Shown here: positions 10,513 through 19,589 of the stretch, piece by piece | Layout: every line of letters begins with the position of its first letter | Position numbering within the stretch: the stretch's first letter is position 1 | Source: Camellia lanceoleosa | Taxonomy: Eukaryota; Streptophyta; Magnoliopsida; Ericales; Theaceae | DNA length: 64,000 nt | Reading direction: 5' to 3' | Assembly (NCBI GenBank): GCA_025200525.1 | Contig: CM045763.1 | Coordinates: 159,780,246 to 159,844,245 of the forward strand | The notes under the pieces: model-generated | What the model saw: the letters and a program-made list of their open reading frames with translations, nothing else | The model's database searches: none | Told to the model about the DNA's origin: nothing | Translations under genes and position numbers: made by a program

Positions 10513-11005
10513 TGTCATGACCCGACCCACCCCTATGGTTAGGATCATAACCGGTTGCTAATCATGAGATTACCTTAGGCCTCAGACTAAAATCAAATCA
10601 AATCATATTTAATAATAGTGGGCAAGAAGCGGAAGTAGAATAATAAATTTTATCCAATAAGTTGCGCATATATGGCCTAACAAAAACTTTTCACGTATGT
10701 AATAACTCACACCCAATAGAACATAGTAGATTATACATGTCCAGCACCATTTCGAAACTTGCAAACCAAAAACCAAGGTTTTTATATACGAGCCTGGTCT
10801 TACATGACCATCGAAAGCAAGCAAAAGAAAATCAAAACAAAAGCCTCGTGCATGAGACAACCTTGGCTAACTCCAAAAACTCGGTAACCTTCACAATCCC
10901 ACCAAGACTGGGGCTAGACATCAAATTACTCACTTATATGCATATAAATACGGAGTGAGCTAAAATCCAGTGAATAATACTAGAATAAAGAGGTTATTGA
11001 ATGAG
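10513..11005 (-). mobile_element. X LTR, fragment a (3' end of the 5' LTR)
   Basis: It begins TGTCATGACCC and aligns with the solo LTR from 42602 (GGTTAGGATCATAA versus GGTTAGAGTCATAA, AATCATGAGATTAC in both, CAGTGAATAATA in both). It is interrupted at 11005 by T3 and resumes at 42260. X is a gypsy-type element; no X protein domain lies in the window. Confidence 0.85.
11001..11005. other. TSD of T3, left copy (ATGAG)
   Basis: ATGAG directly precedes the T3 LTR and recurs at 42260-42264 after the 3' LTR. The intact X sequence in the solo LTR reads ATGAATGAGATTC across the same site. Confidence 0.9.
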
Positions 11006-14000
11006 TGTAGACACCCCATTTTTTACCACCCTTAAGACTTGGGCGCCTCAGATTGATCACCCAGTGATGAATATATACACTATACAAATCCTCGATATCC
11101 TCAGCAGGAAGCCTCTGTTTTGAGTCTTAGAAGCCTAAAAACCTTGCACCAATTTTTGACCAAAACAAAAATTTTCCAAGCCTGACCGCTCAGAGGCATA
11201 CAGGCCAACTAGTGGCCGGTTGGCTAGAAATTAGTGGCCGGCCAGCCAAGTGTTTCGATAAAACAGATGTTTGTTGCCAATTGTCCCCCCATGTGCACCA
11301 GCCGGCCAAGTGTTTCGATAAAACAGATGTTTGTTGCCAATTGTCCCCCCTTGTGCATGCACTACACCAGCTGGCTCAATATAGATATTTTCGAGATATC
11401 AACTAGTTGTTCTATATATAGAGGGTCATACCTTATGTTTTGAGGTTAGAAAACAATTCAAGAGCTCAAATTCTTGAAATAAATAAATATATATATATAT
11501 CTATCTATCTATCTTGCAACCTATATACACCCTACCTATACTCCTTAAACAAAATTTTTATGGCTTCTTGCTAAGATTCTTGAGCTTAAATTTCAGCACT
11601 TGAGGGTAAGAATTTGTTGGTTTGTGAATCAAAGTGTTACTCCTCTTCAAGAGGTATAACTTCTAGCTTCTTTACACTACTTCTTCCCTATCTTTACTTC
11701 CTATTTTTACACTATTTTCCACTATTTTTATGGACTGAAACTTGTAGCTTAAAGCTATCCAAGGTAGAGGGGTTAACCACCCATCTTTGAACCTTATTTT
11801 CCAAGCTTTTGCCCTTGTGTTTCCTATCTATTTTTGAAATTTTTACTACAATTTTTTAGAGTTTTTTAGAGGCTAAAAAAGTGGTTTTGAGGTTCAGAAA
11901 GGGGAATGGTTAGCCACCCCTCCTTAGGCTTGCTTACTAGTTTCATGTCTCCATTATTGTGGTTCACTTTTTCGAAATTTTCCAAGATAATTTCGGCACT
12001 ATGTTAGCTCTTTTTGGGACTGTTTCAGGGTATTTATTTCATTTATGATTTGTGTAGTATGCTTGTAGTGTAGTGGCCCTCATAGGTTTCGTTGTTTAGG
12101 CATTAGACACCAACTATTTAAGTTGATAGCATTTATTTCATGTTTTCTATACTTATGTTTACACTTGCATAATAATCTCTGCACTCTCCCTCTTGTCTTG
12201 GCTTTTTATTTTTTTGAGAGCTATTTCAAACAATTGTTGTTTACGCTTGAGAAAGAGACCCTTCCATGCTTAATAGTTTAATCTCTTTGGAGATTTATTA
12301 CTAAGGCATTACATCTCTCTCATGCCAAAAACAACTTATTGTTTGACACTTCTCTCCATTTAGTGGACTTAATTCTCATTTTTGCAATAAAATGACTAAA
12401 TAATGGAAAGGTAATTAAAAGAGTCTAATAAAATTGGACTAACGTGGTACAAGATAATAAAATCAAGTTGGGTTCAATCGAACGTTAATTGAACCCGTTA
12501 GGTTTTGAGCCATTTCATACTCTCTTGTGATGATAATGGTTCAAAAATCAATGTCAACCACTTCCCTTGATCAATTCCATGATAGAGAGGGGGTTTTGTT
12601 GATCTTTTAGTTTCACTTTTTGAGCCTTTGTCCAATTAAGTCATGGATCATCATGCAATAACCTTACGACCATTGATGATTTGTGAATCGATTCTACCCC
12701 TCCTTTGATCAATTTCATGATAGGGAGAGGTAGAGAGGATAAACATCCCCTAGAAATACTCAGTATCTGCTCTGTTTCTTTTCTATTGCAGCAGGGTAGA
12801 GCCCAAAAATAGTGGTTTGCCAGCCACCTAACCATCCGGCCAACCTGTTTCCTTGGTCGGCCGGCCACCTTTTTTCAGCCATGCAATGTCTTTTTTCTTG
12901 CAAAACAGAGCAAAGGCTAGGGAAAAAATAGAAAAATTTTCTGGCTGTGAAACAGAACAGTCCTAGCAGCAAAACAGAGGAGTTTTTTTAGGTGGAATTC
13001 CCTGTCATATGCAATTCCTTGTTTCCCGTGGCTTGTGAAATTGATGCTAACTAGTAGTATGTTGTAGTTAAGATAGTAGTCCATTCGAAACTTGTAATAG
13101 CTAGCTCATTAATTAGTTAGCTTAATTCTAATTTGTAATAGTTAGTTAGCATAGGTCATTTTGGTGTTGTAATAGCTACTTAATTAGGACATTCATTCAA
13201 ACCCTCTAGAGTGAGGCCAAATATGTAATAATGTATGTCTCCCAACCCCTACTTCTTTCTCCATTTTATTTACTTGCTTATAATGGATTGCATGTAGCAT
13301 CATATTTTCCTTAGCATTTTCCATGATGTGCATTCATTCGATTTGCACGCATAAGGTTCCGCTTATCATGCTAAGTAATGTCAATTTCAAATTCCTTAAT
13401 TGAATATGTGCTTTATGCATGCCTTGAATTGACTCACATGCCAGGTTAGGAAACCGAATCTGATAGTTGCTTTTTTTTTTTTTATGTGTTGCATCAGTCA
13501 TTTTCATATTAGAGCACGCATTTAACTAACTATTTTCTTTCTTTTGGCTTGCCTCGGATAGTTGGGGTAAGCATTTTTTGCTTTAGCAAATTGCCTACGT
13601 GCGATTGTTGCCATGTCAAAGCATATATACCATGAGGCTAGGTGCTTAGTTGATATACCTATTTGAATGCCAGTGGATGAAGACTAATTGCTTAAATTGG
13701 GATGATTTGAATAAAGTACATATGAGATCACTTTTTCAAGTGGTTCATATTGAAAAATTTTCAAAACAAACATAAAATCAAAGTATTCCAACCTTTGCAA
13801 ATTAGTCAATACTTATGTGCATCACATAGTAAAATTAGCCTAATAATTAGAACAAGAGCATATAATGTAAATAAGAATCACATCATGATAAGTAGAGACC
13901 GATCTTTGATTAGGTGAGTGGGGTGCTTAATTCATGACCTTCCCTTCTTATACCTAAGATCCTGAACCAAGACACTTTGGTGATGACTGATAAAGTGGCC

Positions 14001-14242
14001 TTTGGCACGAGTCGTGGATTTCCTAAATTTTTCAAAAATATTTAGGTAGCGACTATGTAATCTGGCAAAGCGGTCCATTTTTGGCATTTTTTATTCAAAA
14101 TTGATTTTCTGAAAGATTTGCCAAATTTAGACTCATTTGTTCTTATCTATTTCACATTGCACTTGTGAAATCAGATTCAAAATCACAGGAGTCCGAACTG
14201 TAGGGCTATCATATCCAAAAGGAGCGCAAAAAGCAAACTACA
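11006..14242 (+). mobile_element. 5' LTR of T3
   Basis: It starts TGTAGACACCCC, ends AAGCAAACTACA, and aligns along its length with 39222-42259. GGCC clusters lie at 11205-11310 and 12810-12870, and a TATA-like TATATATA at 11413-11420. A 60-bp direct duplication (CCAAGTGTTTCGATAAAACA ...) at about 11247-11366 is single in the 3' LTR. The body at 11500-14100 is non-coding; a poly-T run lies near 13470. Confidence 0.9.
11205..11310 (+). promoter_or_regulatory. GGCC cluster A in U3 of the T3 5' LTR
   Basis: AGTGGCCGGTTGGC, AGTGGCCGGCCAGCC and ACCAGCCGGCC are clustered about 100-200 bases before the TATA-like TATATATA at 11413. The matching 3' LTR cluster is at 39420-39482 (AGTGGTCGGCTGGCC, GTGGCCGGCCGCC). 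Confidence 0.6.
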
Positions 14243-14247
14243 GTTTC

Positions 14248-14265
14248 TGGCGACTCTACTGGGGA
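14248..14265 (+). other. Primer binding site of T3 (tRNA-Arg type)
   Basis: TGGCGACTCTACTGGGGA lies 5 bases (GTTTC) after the LTR end. Plant tRNA-Arg genes whose acceptor begins GACTCCG would give a perfect PBS of TGGCGACTCCGCTGGGGA, so two mismatches remain. tRNA-Arg priming is known for Ogre/Tat elements. Confidence 0.85.
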
Positions 14266-14343
14266 AATTAGAGAACTTGACTTGAACTTCATGATGTGAA
14301 ATTTTATCTATATATAGATATATATGTTCTTTGCATTGCATTT
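14266..14343 (+). other. T3 leader fragment before the T2 insertion, with TSD CATTT
   Basis: Short leader sequence with a TATATAGATATATAT stretch. It ends in CATTT (14339-14343), the left TSD of T2. The leader resumes at 31392. Confidence 0.85.
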
Positions 14344-15620
14344 TGTAGACGCGCCCATGGGCTTCACTCTCCAGTTCGGACTCCTTTTTGTGTGTTACGG
14401 TTCTAAATCTGAACCAAAGAGTCAAACTCTGGCAAATCGTTTGAGAAAACAGATTTTTGAAAAGTAGTGCCAAACATGGACTCATTTGCCAGATTACAGA
14501 GTCGCCACCGAAATATTTTAAAATGGGAAATTTAGGAAACCCTGACTTGGTGCCGAAGGCCACGTGTCCGTTATCACCAAAGTGGTCTTGGCTCGGGAGC
14601 TTGGGTACGATCGGGGAAGGTCAGCTATGAGCACCCCCTTTCGCCCGGTCCGAAGACCGGCCTCTACTAACCGTGATATCCGTTTTTGAAAACATTACAT
14701 GCTCTTATTCCAATTATTAGCCTAGAATTACTATGTTATGCACGCAGCAAACAAGTATAGACTAGATTGCCTAATTTGGAAATAAACATTGCATATCCGT
14801 TCGTTTTGAAAACAGTTTCGGCATTTGCTACTCGCAAGTAGGCTAAAACACGGATTTCAATGAGTTCTTCCAACTCAAGCAATCCAACCTCCACCCACAG
14901 GCATTCAAACAGCTTATCTCACATAAGCACTTAGCCGCATGGTAAGCATACTGTCATGTTAACATTCACACGCATGCGATATGCTAAAGCATAAATACTT
15001 ACATTGTACTCCGTGCCAAAAACAAGAAACTATTTAGCAAGCATGCATGTCCCTAGTTCATGTTAGATGGCTAATGCAACACAGGCGAAGATGCAATTTA
15101 GAGTAGGCTCGGCTAACCCTAAAGATGGCATGTGAAATGCACTTCATTCGATGCACAAAACACTCTTAATAAACTATGAAGAGGGCCTAAAAACAGAACT
15201 TTTTTGTATTGAACACTAAGCTTAAAAACAGCTTTAAGACAGGTAAAAATAAGATGCAAAAATGGGGAATAAAAGGCTAGTTTTGTTACCCTTGTAGACC
15301 TCTTCACAAATGTTGACTTTGTTACTTCCTTGAGCTCCAAACTAGTCAAGAACAGCAAGAACAACCTCTTGGGACCTCAGTAGCCAAGGGAAGGTGAAAC
15401 ACTAGGTGTTGATGAGCAATAGTAAGTCACAAACACCTAGTGTACAAATAAGAGGGAAGAAGAGAGATAGGATAGATTCAAAACTTCTAACCTAGAACCA
15501 GAGCTTCTTCTCTGTCTTTTCTCTCTAAAATGTCTAACTTTTGCTAACCCTTGAGCCAAGAGGAGGAAGAGTTATGTTATAGGCAACCAAACTTACAAGT
15601 TAAGCCACCAAGAAGCTCAT

Positions 15621-15644
15621 CCCTCCATACACGTGTATGGAGGG
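15621..15644. promoter_or_regulatory. Perfect 24-bp G-box palindrome in the T2 LTR
   Basis: CCCTCCATACAC is followed directly by its exact reverse complement, centred on ACACGTGT. In element sense it lies upstream of a TATAACATAA sequence (complement of about 15572-15582). The T1 LTR has the same palindrome with one mismatched pair at 6697-6720. Confidence 0.75.
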
Positions 15645-15732
15645 GAAACAAATGCTATACAGCTGCTTCAAAATATCTCATAAAGCAACTGCACAGCAGT
15701 CGGCAGGGCAAAATTGTCATTTTGACAAAATT

Positions 15733-15805
15733 GACTGCCGACCGGCACAAAAGAGTGCTGACCGGCACAATATAGTGCCGATGGCAACACCAACCAGCCG
15801 GTGGC
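15733..15805 (-). promoter_or_regulatory. CCGGC cluster A in U3 of the left T2 LTR
   Basis: TGCCGACCGGCACAAAAGAG, GTGCTGACCGGCACAATATAG and CCAGCCGGTGG form repeated short inverted repeats. The right LTR (31085-31150) has lost one unit. The cluster before PMD copy 2 (19086-19204) contains the same TGCCGACCGGCACAA unit, which supports a common origin or shared binding factor. Confidence 0.65.
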
Positions 15806-16043
15806 CTCTAGCTACTGCTGATGGTGTGTGGGGATGCCTCACAAGACATTCCCTGCCCCTCCAAGGCAAAACACAAGTGTTTGGTGCAAAACCAGACACA
15901 AAACGGTCAAGTTCGGGGGTCCTGAGGCAAGGCGCGTAGCCGAGAACTCCGGGAACTCCAAACGAACACGAACATGGATAATCACCAAGTGTTCAAGCGG
16001 TGACGTCCAAGTCTTGAGGACGGTCAAAAATGGGGTGTCTACA

Positions 16044-16057
16044 GTTGCCCCTCTTTG
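16044..16057 (-). other. Polypurine tract of T2
   Basis: On the minus strand it reads CAAAGAGGGGCAAC directly before the LTR start TGTAGACACC. It is identical to the T1 tract. Confidence 0.9.
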
Positions 16058-17060
16058 ACAGAACTCAGAAGTCATAACAATGACGGGAGTGAATGTCAAA
16101 GCCCAGAGACGACCCATTTTTGACAAGGCCGAAGACTTGGACAAACATGCAAGACAAAACAAGGTATGCGCCCGAAGGCAGGGGCAAAATGCAAGATAAT
16201 GCGAGAAGCCGAGCATAACTTATGATCATGCAAAGAAAGCTGTAATGAAGCACACATGCAACAGTTGTAAGCTAGCATATGCCAATCTACACTACAATGC
16301 AGAAAGGATGTGAGAGAATTATGCAATTCTCAAAACGTCTCACGCGGAGGATGCAATACCTGTGCGGCTCGTCCGGTTGCACCGGCCTCAAATGAACCTT
16401 ACATACAATATCGTGCCTGAAAAGAAAGCAAACTTAACAGGTACAATATTGTTAGCAATACGCATGACAATGCGAAATGAATGCAAAATGATATGCAATA
16501 TATACAAAGCTAAGTATAAACAATGCAAATGATAATGCAATGCAATTGAAACAATGCAAACTACATGCAAAGCAATTGAAGCATGATTCAATCGTGAGCG
16601 GTTCGAAACCACACAAATGTCAAGTAGATTGATGGAAGTAACAAGTCTGTCTACTATAGAAAAGGTGCCGTAACCTCAAACCAACATACCAGCGTGGAGT
16701 AGGCGCGATACACATGCAGAACTATGAGTAATGTAGACGGACACAAGGACAAGTATTGGGTGGATTGACATAAGTGGGGTGACGACCCGCTGAGGAAAGA
16801 ACAATGATCCTAATGCCGGATGCAATATATTACACTACAATGCAATAGAAATGGATATGGCCTGTAGCCAAAACCGTATTTCGCTTAGGAAAGGTATGCA
16901 CACATACAAGCCATGTCTAACACAGAAGAGGTGCCGCCACCCTCAAACCAAGTTCATCAAGGAATAGGCGCGTACACCTGCAGAACTGTGCTTCGACGTG
17001 AAAAGTAAGGGCACATACCAGACCAAGCTCAACAAGGAAAGGTGCAAGCCATAGATGGAA
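16058..17060 (-). other. T2 terminal 3' untranslated region; no gene
   Basis: It holds the family-conserved TTTGACATTCACTC and GTCAAAAATGGGTCGTCT segments (16060-16140, reverse) and further non-coding sequence with AATGCAA words. Open frames on both strands are small and have no domain. I see no gene. Confidence 0.6.
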
Positions 17061-17290
17061 GATGATGCAGTGGATGCATGCAAGCTACAATGCAATATAT
17101 TCAATATGTAATGGAATGGATATTTATAAAGGATGCATGACATATGCACTATATTACAATGGAATGCATGACATATGCATGGTTTTTTTTTGGATTTTTT
17201 GAAATGCATGACATATGCGAGATTTAGAATGATGCATGACATATGCAGTATTTACAATGATGCATGACAATGCAGTATGATGCAATGGCT
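17060..17290. repeat. ATGCATGACATATGCA tandem-like repeats in T2
   Basis: Copies of GATGCATGACATATGCA or ATGCATGACAATGCA recur about every 30-35 bases. Related words continue at 17640-17800. The motif is itself near-palindromic. T1 has similar TGCATTGTCATGCA words at 5037-5236 in the equivalent region. Confidence 0.75.
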
Positions 17291-17620
17291 GCGATTGCAG
17301 TTTTCCCTATTCTTACCAACAGGGCGATATACTAGGTTGGTTCAGTATCCAGAACTGAGGCGTAAACACGCCGCCTCAACCTATGGGGCTTCCATACAGA
17401 TTTCAAGCCGAGGGTACACCCCCTGGGTATTTAAACCAGACTTTAGTCTCGGAAATCCCGAACCTTTGCGTTCTAGGCATAAGCCATTCGAACTCTAGTT
17501 TTCACCGTCCCCATCGGTCTCCTAGGAACTCACCGCAAACACAGACAGGTGGCTTTGCCAGACCACTGGAAGTCGTTCGGGCACGACAAACACCAAAGGA
17601 ATTGCACCTTCAGAGAATTT
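17290..17620 (-). other. Conserved 3' non-coding block shared by T2 and T3
   Basis: Read on the minus strand it aligns with T3 at 36990-37345: ACTGAACCAACCTAGT, CCCATAGGTTGAGG, TTTAAATACCC and TTGAAATCTGTATGG are recognisable in both, with GAGTTCCTAGGAGACC at one end. It borders the tandem-array zone. It does not read as protein. Conservation between otherwise diverged elements suggests an RNA or DNA function, which is inferred. Confidence 0.7.
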
Positions 17621-18180
17621 AAGGTCTCCTAGACCGGGATGCAAAATGTATGCATGACAATGCATGTTTTCTTTTTTTGACATGCACATGATGCATGATG
17701 TTTTTGAAATGCGCGCCAACGCGCGACTTTTGGATGCATGACAATGCATGAATTTGAAATGCGCGGCAACGCACGGTTTTACAAATGCATGACAATGCAT
17801 GAAGTGTGTGTGCTAAAGCAACGAAGGTCTTACACCTTCCGAGGATTTAAGGTCTCCTAGACCGCGCGTGTTTAAGGTCTCGCCAGACCCGTGGGGCAAT
17901 GCATGAATTGAGAAGCGGTGCATAAGACAGTGCGATGTGTAGGATTGCGTGATAGAATGCATGCCAAATGCAATGAGATGCGCGAAACAACGCGATTGAG
18001 GTGCGCAAGGTAGCGCGACCGAGATGTGATGCACAAGATAGTGCGATGCGCAAGATAGCGCGATGCGATGCATGCCAAATGCAATGAGGTGTGCACCTTA
18101 ATGCACCGAAGGTCTTGCACCTCCCGAGGATTTAAGGTCTCCTAGACCGTGCGTGTTTAAGGTCTCGCCAGACCGGTACG
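17621..18180. repeat. GGTCTCCTAGACC palindrome repeats and a 286-bp tandem duplication
   Basis: GGTCTCCTAGACC occurs at 17623, 17851 and 18136, each after TTTAAG, with GGTCTCGCCAGACC at 17876 and 18161. The module from AAGGTCTTACACCT (17824) recurs at about 18110, a period of about 286 bases. Between the copies are GATGCGCAAGATAGCGCG words. Confidence 0.75.
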
Positions 18181-18394
18181 CAACAATTATACAACACTTT
18201 AAGTGAATGCGATGCAAGCGAGTAAACTCGAACCAAACTACATCTCATGCAGCGAGGGTTAAGAGAATTAAGCGATTCTCACGGCGCCTACGCGGAGAAG
18301 GCTAAAAGCGACTACCGAGAACACCCGGAGGCTCAAACACAACATCCTCAACAGATGCAGCGCAGGAGAGGAAAAAGCAAAGCAAAAAAGAAAA

Positions 18395-18630
18395 CTCTCA
18401 GCGTAGTACATGCGAGAGGGGGAAAGACAAAAAGCCTCTCAGCGTAGTACACGCGAGAGAGGAAAGAGAATAGCCTCTCAGCGTAGTATACGCGAGAGAG
18501 GAAAGAGAAAAGCCTCTCAGCGTAGTACACGCGAGAGAGGAAAGACAAAAAGGCCTCTCAGCGTAGTACACGCGAGAGAGGAAAGGCAAAAAGCCTTCTC
18601 AGCGTAGTACACGCAAGAGAGGAGGAGTAT
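18395..18630. repeat. 39-41 bp tandem array in the T2 3' region
   Basis: Six units start at CTCTCAGCGTAGTA (18395, 18436, 18475, 18514, 18555, about 18596). Each holds ACGCGAGAGAGGAAAG. Related degenerate copies with ACGCATGCCAATGCAAATG follow to about 18700. The unit is homologous to the three-copy 38-bp repeat in T1 (5815-5935). Confidence 0.92.
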
Positions 18631-19085
18631 GAGACAACGCACATGGGACACGCATGCCAATGCAAATGAGATACGCATGCCAATGCAAATGGGGCAAATG
18701 AGACATGCGTGCCTCAAAAGATGGAAAATGGAGTGCAATGAGGTACGCGTGCCTCAAAGGAGATGCAGAACAATACAAGTGTGACACGCATGCCGCACGA
18801 AAATGCAAAACGGCGCAAGTCGCAAGGGACGTCTGGAGACGGTAGCGATCACGCGCACTGACAATGTGATGGATGCGCGCGCTGCAGGGCAACTTTTGAA
18901 TCTTGTAAAAGACAAAAGGATACAAAAGGATACAATCTTTGCTTGAACCTGAGTGCCACGTACAGAAGACACGGTCCGAGGTCAAAACGGAGGCCGGTTG
19001 AGCATCGGGGATGCACTTTCTTGCACTTTCTTGAACTATGAAGACCCAAAACTGCTCACATGGCCTAAACAAGGCTGTGGGAACA
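18630..19085. other. T2 spacer between array and PMD promoter; no gene
   Basis: Non-coding. The GGATACAAAAGG, CACGTACAGAAGACACGG and CGAGGTCAAAAC segments (18905-18985) match T1 at 4680-4760 in reverse, so this flank was inherited together with the PMD gene. Confidence 0.6.
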
Positions 19086-19240
19086 CCACCGGCTGGAAGA
19101 GGAAGCCACTGGCTGGCCACCGGCTGCAAAATAACTCCACCGGCACAATATTGTGCCGACCGGCACAAAATAGTGCCGACCGGCCAAAAATGCCTGATCG
19201 GGGGCAGTTTTGACAATTTGCCTCGGGTTTTATAAAAATA
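19086..19240 (+). promoter_or_regulatory. Promoter region of PMD copy 2: CCGGC cluster plus TATA box
   Basis: CCACCGGCTGG, CCACTGGCTGGCC, CACCGGCACAATATTGTGCC and two GTGCCGACCGGC units lie at 19086-19190. TATAAAAATAGGG follows at 19231, 40 bases downstream. The leader is pyrimidine-rich and 350 bases long before the ATG at 19590. The order, cluster then TATA, is the same as in the LTRs. Confidence 0.7.
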
Positions 19241-19589
19241 GGGTTTCCAACCCTATTTCTTTACTTCTCCACCGCCGAAAACTCTTGCCCTCTCTCTCTA
19301 GAGCATTTTCTCTTCCTCTTTTCTTTGTTTTCTTCGCGTTTTACGTCCGTTTCGTCGTCGGATTCGCGATTTTCTTCGCGTTTCGGACATTTTCCACCGA
19401 TTGAAATTCCGTTTCGGAGCATCCTTTGCTATTTCCACTTTTCGGGACTTGTTCCCCTTGATTTCCTCTTCATTTCCGTGCCTTTCCATCTTCCAGCCTT
19501 CCCGGCCATTTTCGGCCCGCTCGGGGTTGACTTTTTCGGTTGACTTTTCACATTCCTGCTCTTCCGGCCATTTTCTCACCGCCATTGCC

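Larger units (their letters stand above)
14344..16043 (-). mobile_element. 3' LTR of T2 (left copy), with a 2,043-bp internal deletion
   Basis: Bases 14344-15156 match 27755-28567 and 15153-16043 match 30607-31386. The segment missing relative to the right LTR is bounded by GCAC on both sides (15153-15156; 28564-28567 and 30607-30610), a microhomology deletion of 2,043 bases that removed GGCC cluster B. It retains the perfect G-box palindrome (15621-15644) lost from the right copy. Confidence 0.9.
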
